From an uncultured Propionibacteriaceae bacterium (GTDB lineage Bacteria; Actinomycetota; Actinomycetes; Propionibacteriales; Propionibacteriaceae), in assembly GCA_936941515.1 (NCBI GenBank), contig CAKZJI010000120.1, positions 1-6,109 on the forward strand: DNA of 6,109 nucleotides, written 5' to 3'. The notes under the pieces were generated by a model, which searched no databases, was not told where the DNA came from, and saw nothing but the letters and a program-made list of their open reading frames with translations. This document shows positions 1 through 6,081 of this stretch, one piece after another; position 1 is the first letter of the stretch, and the number at the start of each line of letters is the position of its first letter. Made by a program: the position numbers and the translations under genes.

Positions 1-365
1 AACTCTACGAGTCGGGAATGGATCCTGATGTTGTCTCCGAGATCGTTGCGGACGATCTCGTGTGGGACATCACCCCGGGAGCCCCCTGGGGAGGGGTATA
101 CCACGGATGGGCCAGCGTCATCGATGACTTCTTCGGTCAGCTTCTTCCCCATCTGAGATCGTTTAAGGCTCATCCCGAAACCTACCACGGTGTAGAAAAT
201 GAGGACCGAGTCTTCGTGACCGGCTACTACGTGGCCACACGTCTTTCCGGCGGCGATCCCATTCATGTCCGCTTCACCCATGAATGGACCATCCGAGACG
301 GCAAACTGGCTGCGCTTAGGCAAACGGCGGACTCTGCCACCCTACGCGATGCCATCGACTCCTGA
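1..365 (+). CDS. SnoaL/NTF2-like small protein, 5' end outside window
   Basis: The reading frame is open from the left edge to a TGA at 363-365. An ATG at 18 exists, but the codons before it read LYESG, which continues the first helix of the SnoaL-like fold, and no Shine-Dalgarno precedes it, so the true start is probably off the window. About 120 residues are visible against a usual 130-140. Family marks seen are the early DDLVWDITPG stretch, an aromatic and glycine-rich turn (PWGGVYHG), and the late strand pair HVRFTHEWTIRDGKL. SnoaL-like proteins are cone-shaped alpha+beta barrels that act as small cytosolic isomerases, hydrolases or ligand-binding proteins; the substrate cannot be read from sequence. 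The next gene starts 9 bases after the stop, and its ribosome binding site overlaps this stop, so the two are probably co-translated. Family call is fairly sure; function is unknown. Confidence 0.75.
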   Translation, partial: LYESGMDPDVVSEIVADDLVWDITPGAPWGGVYHGWASVIDDFFGQLLPHLRSFKAHPETYHGVENEDRVFVTGYYVATRLSGGDPIHVRFTHEWTIRDGKLAALRQTADSATLRDAIDS

Positions 366-369
366 GGAG
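364..369 (+). promoter_or_regulatory. Shine-Dalgarno of the DJ-1/PfpI gene
   Basis: GAGGAG lies 5 bases before the ATG at 375 and overlaps the TGA stop of the preceding gene. It fixes the start of the DJ-1/PfpI gene and suggests translational coupling. Confidence 0.7.
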
Positions 370-374
370 CAGAA

Positions 375-1073
375 ATGACCACAGTTCTGATGCTGATCAC
401 CGCCGCCGACCATTGGACCCTTGCCGACGGCACCGCCCAGCCCACCGGTTTCTGGGCCGAGGAGGCTCTGGGCCCCTACAAGGCTTTCAAGGACGCGGGC
501 TACAAGATCACAGTCGCTACCCCTGGGGGTATTGTGCCAACAGTGGATGCGCAAAGCCTCTCGGCAGACTTCAACGGCGGGGAAGAGGGCGCTGAGAATA
601 TGCGCAAGGCCTTGGCCGCCGCCACAGAGCTCAAGGCTCCCATCGACATTGCCGACGCTCGCCCTGAGGATTACGACATCGTCTTTGTCCCGGGCGGTTG
701 GGGACCGATGGAGGACCTGCCGGACAACAGGGACGCGGGCAGGTTCCTGACCACCTTTGCAGAGACTGGGCAGCCGCTGGCCCTCGTATGCCATGGTCCC
801 GTGGCCCTTCTATCCACCATCAATGAAACTGGCCATTCACCTTTCGAGGGCTACCGCCTCACGGCTCTGAGCAACGCCGAGGAAAAGGCAAACGGCCTGG
901 CTGATCGAGCGAAATGGCTCCTGCAGGACCGCCTGCTCTCCGACCTGCACGTCGATTACGTTGAGGCGGATCCGTTCACGCCGCACGTGGTGGTGGACCG
1001 CAATCTGTACACGGGGCAGAATCCAGCATCCGCAACACCTCTGGCCCAGAAGGTCGTTGATTCCATCAGCTGA
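375..1073 (+). CDS. DJ-1/PfpI family protein (Hsp31-like, type 1 glutamine amidotransferase fold)
   Basis: This 232-residue cytosolic protein fits the length of the Hsp31-like branch of the DJ-1/PfpI superfamily. The nucleophile elbow is LVCHGPVAL, with Cys139 and His140. The upstream acidic residue is Glu30 in GFWAEEALGP, which has the E-x-x-x-P spacing of DJ-1. The ATPGG turn (49-52) and the C-terminal LYTGQNPASA block (211-220) are also typical. Known relatives act as glutathione-independent glyoxalases on methylglyoxal, as holdase chaperones, or as stress proteins; which of these applies is not visible. The ATG start is supported by GAGGAG 5 bases upstream. The gene follows a SnoaL-like gene by 9 bases and ends just before a strong hairpin, so the pair forms a short operon. 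A role in carbonyl or oxidative stress detoxification is inferred from family only. Confidence 0.88.
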   Translation: MTTVLMLITAADHWTLADGTAQPTGFWAEEALGPYKAFKDAGYKITVATPGGIVPTVDAQSLSADFNGGEEGAENMRKALAAATELKAPIDIADARPEDYDIVFVPGGWGPMEDLPDNRDAGRFLTTFAETGQPLALVCHGPVALLSTINETGHSPFEGYRLTALSNAEEKANGLADRAKWLLQDRLLSDLHVDYVEADPFTPHVVVDRNLYTGQNPASATPLAQKVVDSIS

Positions 1074-1089
1074 TTCCGGCCTACTGCTC

Positions 1090-1133
1090 GGCCAGGCGGG
1101 AACGGTGGCTCGTGTCACTTTCCCCGCCTGGCC
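1090..1133 (+). terminator. Rho-independent terminator, possibly bidirectional
   Basis: The arm GGCCAGGCGGG (1090-1100) pairs perfectly with CCCGCCTGGCC (1123-1133). Two further A-T pairs can form beyond a one-base bulge, leaving a loop of about 17 bases. On the + strand the stem is followed by ATTTCATTTCT, a T-rich though interrupted tail, so it most likely ends the SnoaL/DJ-1 transcript. It also lies about 50 bases past the stop of the convergent glucanase gene and could end that transcript, though the tail on that side is not T-rich. Confidence 0.75.
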
Positions 1134-1180
1134 ATTTCATTTCTGGTTCCAAGCGGCCTGCGGATGTGCTGCCGGGACCC

Positions 1181-3139
1181 TCACGCCGGCACCGTGTACA
1201 GCCAGGCCAGCAGCAGCGACCGGGAGAAGCCGTCGTCGATGGGCACTGAGTCCACCTGCGCGATGGCCTGCCTGCGGGCTTCCGGGCCGGACAGGGCCCA
1301 GTAGGCCAGCAGCAGATCCCCGTAGGGGCGGGCGAAGCTGCCATCTGCCAAGGCATCGTCGACGTTGGTGGCCACCCGCTGCCGGTCTTCTCCCAGGTAG
1401 GTGGACGCGGGGGTCACAGGCAGGACCTGAATGGCCAGGCCCGCCTCCGGATCGGGAGAGAACCAGGTGGCGAAATCCCGCTTGCCGCCGAAATTCAGGG
1501 GCAGGAAGCTGTGGTTCAGCGGGGCATACAGCGGATCGTTGGTGTTGAAGTTCAACCAGTACGCCAAGGCGGCATCGGCTTCGCTGGACTGCATCCACGT
1601 CGCCTGATCCACCAATGCCTGATCGCCGCTGACCTCCGCCCACAGCCGCAACCCGATCCAGGCTGCGACTGCCTCGCTGGTGGACTCCTGATTGTTGGCG
1701 TCGGCGAATGGCGACGTCCCCGAGGCCCAGGAATGAGAGGCATAGGCGTCATAGACGCGCATGGCCGGGAAATACTCCGACGCAGCAGGACGGGCGATAT
1801 CAGAGATCAGCAGGGTCATGATCGGCTCCAGATCCGGCCGTCTGCTGGGGTCATCCTGCGCGACGAGAGCCGCCGCATACAGGAAATACCCGTAGTGGAA
1901 GTGGTGGTCGTTGAACTCGTCGCTTCCGAAGGTGGAGGTCAGCCCGATCATTCCCCGGTTCATCTGGTCGTAGAAGAAGCACCGAGCCGAGTCCCCGGCC
2001 ACACATCCCGCCGGTCTCGCCCACGTGGTGAGCTCGGGAACCAGGCGTTCGCGGACCTTCTCGGCCAGATCGTCGCGTCCGAGGCTTTTCGCCAGGTGCA
2101 GGAGCTGTGCGTCCCGCGCCAGCGCTTTCCCCGCGAAATAGGTGTCGGTGGGGTAGGGGGGAAGGTGCTGGATGTCTTGCTCAAGGTGAGCGGCGAGATT
2201 CGTGCGCTCCGCCTCGCCCAGCCTCCCCACGTCATAGGTCGCCGGCGCCTCCAGCTTGGGCGTCCCCCACGTCATCGACGACGTCAGGCACACCTGGAGC
2301 TCGCCGTAGACGCTTGCGAAGGAGCCCAGGCCGCAGTCCCGTGTGGTGTTCGATGCCCTCTGATGGGGCATGGTTGCCACCAGGGTGGGGGCGCCGTCGG
2401 CGGTCCGCCAGTCGATGGTGGTGAAGACCTCCCGCTCCCCGACCTGCCAGGACAGGGAGGACGACGTCACCGGGCGGATCTTGTCGAGAAGCTCTCCCCG
2501 CTCGACTCCGTCGGGGATGGCCGCCCACGTCACGGACTGTCTCGTCGTCAGCTGGAGCTGAGGTGTGGCGGTGCTGGGGCTACCTGCCAGGACAAAGCGA
2601 TCAGGCAGTGCGGGAATGTCCAGGGTCATTGGTCGCGACGCGGTGAATGTCACCTGGGGCGACCCCTGCGCCAGTGTGACGCGACCCACAGGCCCGGCAC
2701 CATCTCGTGCCTCCACGGCGACTGTGACAGTGTCGTAGGCAACCACCTTCCATTCGGTGACTCCCGGGATGGTGACCGAGACCTCGGGTCGATGCCCTCC
2801 GAAGAGGGTCTTCTCTGTGGACTGCACCTCAGGCAGCCCGAAATTGAAGCCGGTGGCCGTCAGCTGGAAGCTCAGCGGGAGCGGATAGACCGGCAGGGGC
2901 TCAGCTCCGAAGACCAGGCCTGAAAACCAGCGATTGGTGGGGGGAACCAGACCCTCGGCGAGGCGAACTGGCCGGAGATCCTTGCCCGGGCGATGCGCCA
3001 CGGTGGCAAGAGCCCCCGCCTCGCCCGGCAGCTCGCTGGGCGGGGACGGGGGGCTCGGCTGGCGTCGTGTGCTGCCCGGCACCACAATGGTGGCGACCAG
3101 GCAGATGAGCGCCAGCAGGAGGCGAAGCAGAGGCTTCAA
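1181..3139 (-). CDS. Exported GH81 endo-1,3-beta-glucanase
   Basis: The 652-residue protein hydrolyses internal beta-1,3-glucosidic bonds, judged by family GH81. N-terminal GH81 signature: PPTNRWFSGLVFG (66-78) followed by PVYPLPLSF (83-91). The catalytic region carries NDHHFHYGYF (410-419), with Asp411 and His415, and HSWASG..PFADANNQESTSEAV (469-491), with Glu485 and Glu489. These match in order and spacing the Asp/His/Glu/Glu set of characterised GH81 enzymes, so it should be active. Residues 1-24 form a signal peptide or signal anchor (KPLLRLLLALICLVATIVV) without a clear AxA cleavage site, then a Pro/Ser-rich linker (about 28-36), so the enzyme acts outside the membrane and may stay tethered. 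No carbohydrate-binding or cell-wall anchoring domain is seen. The start is a TTG sharing four bases (TTGA) with the stop of the upstream gene; the signal peptide supports it. Being third in an operon with a glucan synthase suggests product trimming or release rather than feeding on foreign glucan. Confidence 0.9.
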   Translation of the reverse strand: MKPLLRLLLALICLVATIVVPGSTRRQPSPPSPPSELPGEAGALATVAHRPGKDLRPVRLAEGLVPPTNRWFSGLVFGAEPLPVYPLPLSFQLTATGFNFGLPEVQSTEKTLFGGHRPEVSVTIPGVTEWKVVAYDTVTVAVEARDGAGPVGRVTLAQGSPQVTFTASRPMTLDIPALPDRFVLAGSPSTATPQLQLTTRQSVTWAAIPDGVERGELLDKIRPVTSSSLSWQVGEREVFTTIDWRTADGAPTLVATMPHQRASNTTRDCGLGSFASVYGELQVCLTSSMTWGTPKLEAPATYDVGRLGEAERTNLAAHLEQDIQHLPPYPTDTYFAGKALARDAQLLHLAKSLGRDDLAEKVRERLVPELTTWARPAGCVAGDSARCFFYDQMNRGMIGLTSTFGSDEFNDHHFHYGYFLYAAALVAQDDPSRRPDLEPIMTLLISDIARPAASEYFPAMRVYDAYASHSWASGTSPFADANNQESTSEAVAAWIGLRLWAEVSGDQALVDQATWMQSSEADAALAYWLNFNTNDPLYAPLNHSFLPLNFGGKRDFATWFSPDPEAGLAIQVLPVTPASTYLGEDRQRVATNVDDALADGSFARPYGDLLLAYWALSGPEARRQAIAQVDSVPIDDGFSRSLLLAWLYTVPA

Positions 3140-3879
3140 CGCAGACCGATCTTCACCAAGAACTCTGTGATCGCCTGGCTTGGTCCGGCGAGGGGGCCGT
3201 CATCGCGCAGGGCCATGACCGCAGTCACGGGAGTTCCCCGCCGGGTGAGCAGCATCAGACTCTCGGCCTGGAGATCCTCGCTGTCCACCGTCACCTCCGT
3301 GATGGTGTTGTGAGTGGCTGGATCCGTGACGATGTTGACGCTCATGACATGCCCCTCCACGATCTGGCTGTTCGGCAGATGGATTGTCACCTTCCCGTTC
3401 GGCTCGATTCTGCCATAGTCGGAGGGGTTCAGCTGGTACCTTCCCACCACGGTTTTGTTCGTGCTGGACACGATTTCAGCCAGAGACTCCGTGCCGTTCA
3501 CGTAACTTCCCTTGAAGGCCGAGTAATTGTCCAGGTAGCCGGCGATGGTGGCGAAGAAGGTGATGGTCCCGGAATTCAGGTCTATCTTGTAGCCGTCGGT
3601 GCTGTTGGGCTCCACTCCATTGGCTGCCATGTCCTTCAGGCTCGCGCTGGTGATGGTGAACAGCTCGTCGCCAGCCGAGACGTACTCGCCGGGGTTGCGG
3701 TTCTGTTCGGTTACCAGGCCCCCATAGGGGGAGGCTATGACGGTGCGGGGAGCCTCGACGTGGGCCGAGATGCTGGACGCCTGGTTCTGTCGCTGGTTGA
3801 ACAGTACCGTCAGCAGTCCGAGCACGAGGATGACGACGATGATGCCGAAGAGAAGTTTGAGACGATTCAGCCAGGACAT
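3136..3879 (-). CDS. Membrane-fusion-protein-like (HlyD/BgsB-type) accessory protein of glucan synthesis
   Basis: This 247-residue protein has a short basic N-terminus, one membrane helix (about 9-27) and a 220-residue part predicted outside the membrane. The segment VIASPYGGLVTEQNRNPGEYVSAGDELF (47-74) is the first half of a biotinyl-lipoyl-like fold as in HlyD/RND adaptor proteins. A second half seems to follow at 105-138 (ITFFATIAGYLD, then a GSYVNGTESLAEI turn). The usual long coiled-coil hairpin between the halves is missing and replaced by about 30 residues. Residues 145-215 look like the beta-barrel domain (KVTIHLPNSQIVEGHVMSVN). In rhizobial mixed-linkage glucan synthesis, a protein of this class (BgsB) works with the GT2 synthase BgsA; a similar partner role is inferred here from direct adjacency. 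The ATG is 3 bases after the synthase stop, with a modest AAGGG site. No outer membrane is expected in this host, so it probably guides the chain or stabilises the synthase at the outer face. Confidence 0.72.
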   Translation of the reverse strand: MSWLNRLKLLFGIIVVILVLGLLTVLFNQRQNQASSISAHVEAPRTVIASPYGGLVTEQNRNPGEYVSAGDELFTITSASLKDMAANGVEPNSTDGYKIDLNSGTITFFATIAGYLDNYSAFKGSYVNGTESLAEIVSSTNKTVVGRYQLNPSDYGRIEPNGKVTIHLPNSQIVEGHVMSVNIVTDPATHNTITEVTVDSEDLQAESLMLLTRRGTPVTAVMALRDDGPLAGPSQAITEFLVKIGLR

Positions 3880-3882
3880 GGG

Positions 3883-5736
3883 TCAGCCCTTTCGGTGGTG
3901 GAGTTCGGGATGCTCTGCGAGGGAGTCCTTGGCGGCCTGAGCATGAAGTATCGCCTCGGTGTTCAGGGTCTCTGGGCGTCGGCTCCCCACAGCTTGTGGC
4001 GATGTCGGGGAGCCTGGGCCTTCCGGGAACTCCAGGCTGTGCCTGGCGCGTTGCACCTTGGTCCCGTATTTTTCTGCCCTCTTCTTCTGGCGGTCCTCCA
4101 AGAATGCTGTGACGACAAATGCCCCCAGGAAGAAGGAGTTCAGAACGCACCAGAAAGTGGCGACATTGAGATGGCCCATTGAATAGTCTCGATAGATCGA
4201 GACGACAGAGGTGCCCAGCATGAAGACAAAGGCCCATACCTGCACCATGATGAAGTTGAACGCCGACGTGACTCCCTTGGTGGCTCCTGTGGCCGCCCAC
4301 TTTGTGTCCACCTTGAGCAGGGCGTTGAAGAAGGCCTTGATGTAGATCGGGAAGGAGTTTGCGGCCAGCAGCAGCACCTCCCAGCGGAAGGTGCCCGCGA
4401 TCACCGCAGCCAACACGATCTGCATGACGTAGAAGCCCGGATAGAACAGGGCCCACTCGTACCATTTGACTGCCAGCGTCACGGGCCGCAGGTCAAAGAA
4501 GACCTCCATGACAGGGACCAGCATGAGAAGCCCAGGGGCTATGCCCGTGAAGTAGAACGTGCAGGTGACGAAGTACATGAGCCGCTGGTCCATGTGCAAG
4601 CGTCGCCGGGGGCTGAGCGGGTTGTGGGTGAACAGGATCTCGAAGCCTCCGGTGGCCCAGCGGAGCTGCTGCTTGCTGTATGCCTCAATGGTGTCGGGGG
4701 TCTCGCCGACTGCCAGCTCCTTGGCCTGGAAGATCGAGCGCCAGCCGCGCTCGTGCATGAGAATCGAGGTCCAGATGTCCTCCGACTTGGACTGCGTGTA
4801 GATGCCGCCGACGTCTTTGACGGCTGCGCGCCGGAACAGCACGTTGGTTCCGACGCAGAACGCCGCGTTGAACTCGTTCCGCCCCGGCTGGATGAACCGG
4901 TAGAAGACCATCTGGATGAACCCGGCTCCCCGGGAGACGATGTTGTTGAGGTTGCCGTACACCTGTGGTGCCTGCACGAACGCCACATTGGCGTCCTCCA
5001 TGAAGGGGATCGTCTCGCGGAGGAACTCGGGCTTGGCCACGAAGTCGGCGTCGAAGATGATGAAGAACTCGGCCTTGGCCAAGGACAGCGCGTTGTTGAC
5101 ATTGCCAGCCTTGGCCCCGGAGCTTCCCAGCCGCCGCACGTAGTGGCAGCCAAGGCTCTTGGCTAGGTCACGCACCTCGTCAGAGTCCCCATCATCGAGG
5201 ATCCATGTGGTGTGGAGGCCGTGGATCGCCATGGCCGCGTTGACCGTGGTCCTGATGACATCCAGGGACTCCCCATAGACCGTGACGAGGATGTCCACAC
5301 TGATCTGGCGTCCGTTCAGGTGCATCGGCCACCTGGTTGGGTCGTCGCTGACCCCCAACCGGGCGTTGACCGCAGGATCGAACAACCTCGCCTGGGCGTC
5401 CTGAAACCTGTAGTTCGGCTGGCGGCCGTATCCCGAGAGCATCGTCCACAAGGCCATGGAAGCCTGAAAGATGAGAATCAGCTCACATGAGATGACGATG
5501 AGCCAGGGGATCAGGTCACCTCGGAAATTGGGATTGAGCAGGAAGCCTGCATATGCGAGGACGCCGATAGAGGCGAAAACGGCTACTAAGAGAAGAGTGG
5601 GGGAATAACGGCCTGAGATCGAGGCTCTTCGCTCTTCCGGGTCGAGGCCGTCGACAAGCGCGAGCTCGGTATTGGCGTTGACGGCTGATAGGTCAACCCT
5701 TTGACGGCGGCGCCGGGATCGGCGTGACGAGGGCAC
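3883..5736 (-). CDS. Processive GT2 beta-glucan synthase (cellulose/curdlan/mixed-linkage synthase-like)
   Basis: This membrane enzyme polymerises a sugar nucleotide, probably UDP-glucose, and moves the chain outward. From the GTG at 5736 it has 617 residues. An Arg-rich tail (5-13) precedes two membrane helices (about 47-67, 75-100), a cytosolic GT-A domain (about 145-365), then about five more hydrophobic segments (384-410, 425-449, 453-470, 489-514, 523-545) and a 70-residue hydrophilic C-tail. Catalytic marks are complete: LDDGDSDE (Asp181/182), FDADF (Asp229, Asp231), SED (318-320, where BcsA has TED), and QQLRW (356-360). FCVGTN (293-298) corresponds to the BcsA FFCGS region, and LKVDTKW (474-480) sits where the FxVTxK gating loop is expected. 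No PilZ domain is present, so c-di-GMP control through this protein is unlikely. AGGAGG 4 bases upstream picks GTG 5736; an in-frame GTG at 5895 would add 53 residues of low-complexity, non-conserved-looking sequence. Polymer linkage is not decided by sequence, but the GH81 and fusion-protein neighbours favour a 1,3-containing glucan. Confidence 0.9.
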   Translation of the reverse strand: MPSSRRSRRRRQRVDLSAVNANTELALVDGLDPEERRASISGRYSPTLLLVAVFASIGVLAYAGFLLNPNFRGDLIPWLIVISCELILIFQASMALWTMLSGYGRQPNYRFQDAQARLFDPAVNARLGVSDDPTRWPMHLNGRQISVDILVTVYGESLDVIRTTVNAAMAIHGLHTTWILDDGDSDEVRDLAKSLGCHYVRRLGSSGAKAGNVNNALSLAKAEFFIIFDADFVAKPEFLRETIPFMEDANVAFVQAPQVYGNLNNIVSRGAGFIQMVFYRFIQPGRNEFNAAFCVGTNVLFRRAAVKDVGGIYTQSKSEDIWTSILMHERGWRSIFQAKELAVGETPDTIEAYSKQQLRWATGGFEILFTHNPLSPRRRLHMDQRLMYFVTCTFYFTGIAPGLLMLVPVMEVFFDLRPVTLAVKWYEWALFYPGFYVMQIVLAAVIAGTFRWEVLLLAANSFPIYIKAFFNALLKVDTKWAATGATKGVTSAFNFIMVQVWAFVFMLGTSVVSIYRDYSMGHLNVATFWCVLNSFFLGAFVVTAFLEDRQKKRAEKYGTKVQRARHSLEFPEGPGSPTSPQAVGSRRPETLNTEAILHAQAAKDSLAEHPELHHRKG

Positions 5737-5937
5737 GGGTCCTCCTATAGGAGTTCTTTTGTCTGCTAAAGGTGTGTTGTGACGTGATGGGTTTCCTCGG
5801 TCCTGGGCGGAGAACCTCAGCCTCGTTCGCGGCGCGTGCTGCGCCGTTTCACTCGGCTGCCTTGGCGCGACATCCACCCCGGAACCGCCCTCCACCGATC
5901 AAACTTCCGACACCCAACGATGGTTACTGCTGGCAAG
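5737..5937 (-). other. Untranslated leader of the synthase operon
   Basis: About 200 bases between the synthase GTG and the large inverted repeat show no convincing gene on either strand. The stretch holds a 6-bp GC hairpin (CGGCGC at 5830-5835 with GCGCCG at 5841-5846, 5-base loop) and the ribosome binding site palindrome described separately. If transcription starts near 5972 this is a long 5' leader; no known riboswitch class is recognisable. An in-frame GTG at 5895, with a weak GGAAG 8 bases upstream, is the only alternative coding reading. Confidence 0.45.
5741..5753 (-). promoter_or_regulatory. Shine-Dalgarno of the glucan synthase, embedded in a palindrome
   Basis: Read on the minus strand, AGGAGG (5746-5741) lies 4 bases before the GTG at 5736, close but usable, and decides the start. 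It overlaps a perfect 12-base palindrome CTCCTATAGGAG (5742-5753) that could fold as a 4-bp stem with a TATA loop and mask most of the site. The TATAGG inside it also resembles a -10 box, but no convincing -35 is seen. Confidence 0.6.
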
Positions 5938-5969
5938 AGACGGAAGTTAACGTGAGTTAACTTCCGTCT
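5938..5969. repeat. Perfect inverted repeat, candidate operator
   Basis: AGACGGAAGTTAAC (5938-5951) and GTTAACTTCCGTCT (5956-5969) are perfect reverse complements around a GTGA centre. Neither side is followed by a T-run, so a terminator is unlikely. It lies between the leftward synthase operon and a possible rightward gene, directly beside -10-like sequences at 5979-5986. That position suits a binding site for a dimeric transcription regulator, though an RNA hairpin in the leader is also possible. Confidence 0.6.
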
Positions 5970-5986
5970 GGTGGGGACACTATATG
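5957..5986 (+). promoter_or_regulatory. Candidate rightward promoter overlapping the inverted repeat
   Basis: TTAACT (5957-5962, four of six matches to TTGACA) and TATATG (5981-5986, four of six to TATAAT) are separated by 18 bases. The -35 element is within the right arm of the inverted repeat, so a bound protein would compete with RNA polymerase. It would serve a gene starting near the right edge. Weak consensus; tentative. Confidence 0.25.
5979..5984 (-). promoter_or_regulatory. Candidate -10 box for the glucan synthase operon
   Basis: On the minus strand the hexamer is TATAGT, one mismatch from TATAAT. The position about 17 bases upstream (6002-6007, ACCTCA) is a poor -35. A start near 5972 would put the large inverted repeat immediately downstream of the start point, a common operator position. 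The motif is short and could be chance. Confidence 0.3.
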
Positions 5987-6032
5987 CGATAAACCCCAGC
6001 GTGAGGTGCGTTCTGGGAGGTGACACGAACTC

Positions 6033-6051
6033 GGGACGATGTCCCCTTTTT
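6033..6051 (+). terminator. Small terminator- or attenuator-like hairpin
   Basis: GGGAC (6033-6037) pairs with GTCCC (6041-6045) across a GAT loop, followed by C and five T (6047-6051). The 5-bp stem is short, so efficiency is doubtful. On the + strand it lies between the candidate rightward promoter and the possible gene start near 6082, which would make it an attenuator in that leader. Confidence 0.3.
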
Positions 6052-6081
6052 GGCTGACATGAGCGGTTTTCCGGGGTGTTG

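Noticed and set aside
1511..2923. 470-codon open frame on the + strand opposite the glucanase gene
   Set aside because: It lies wholly antisense to a GH81 gene with intact catalytic motifs, and its translation is rich in Arg, Gly and Gln with no recognisable domain. Long antisense frames are common in high-GC genes.
3883..4091. RQKKR (synthase residues 549-553) as the RxxxR of a PilZ c-di-GMP domain
   Set aside because: No D/NxSxxG motif follows and the roughly 65 remaining residues are too few and too polar for the PilZ barrel; a chance match in a basic segment after the last membrane helix.
3310..4182. 290-codon + strand frame spanning the end of the synthase and the fusion-protein gene
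   Set aside because: It is antisense to two well-supported genes and shows no domain, signal or plausible ribosome binding site.
3476..4465. 329-codon minus-strand frame overlapping the synthase and fusion-protein genes
   Set aside because: It is a shifted-frame shadow: low-complexity, rich in Gly, Arg and His, while the other frame carries clear membrane helices and motifs.
5737..5895. 53-residue N-terminal extension of the synthase from GTG 5895
   Set aside because: It has only a weak GGAAG site, reads as polar low-complexity sequence, and a strong AGGAGG stands before the internal GTG at 5736. It is not fully excluded.
5938..5969. The large inverted repeat as a rho-independent terminator
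   Set aside because: Neither strand has a T-run after the stem, and the arms are not especially GC-rich; an operator or leader hairpin fits better.
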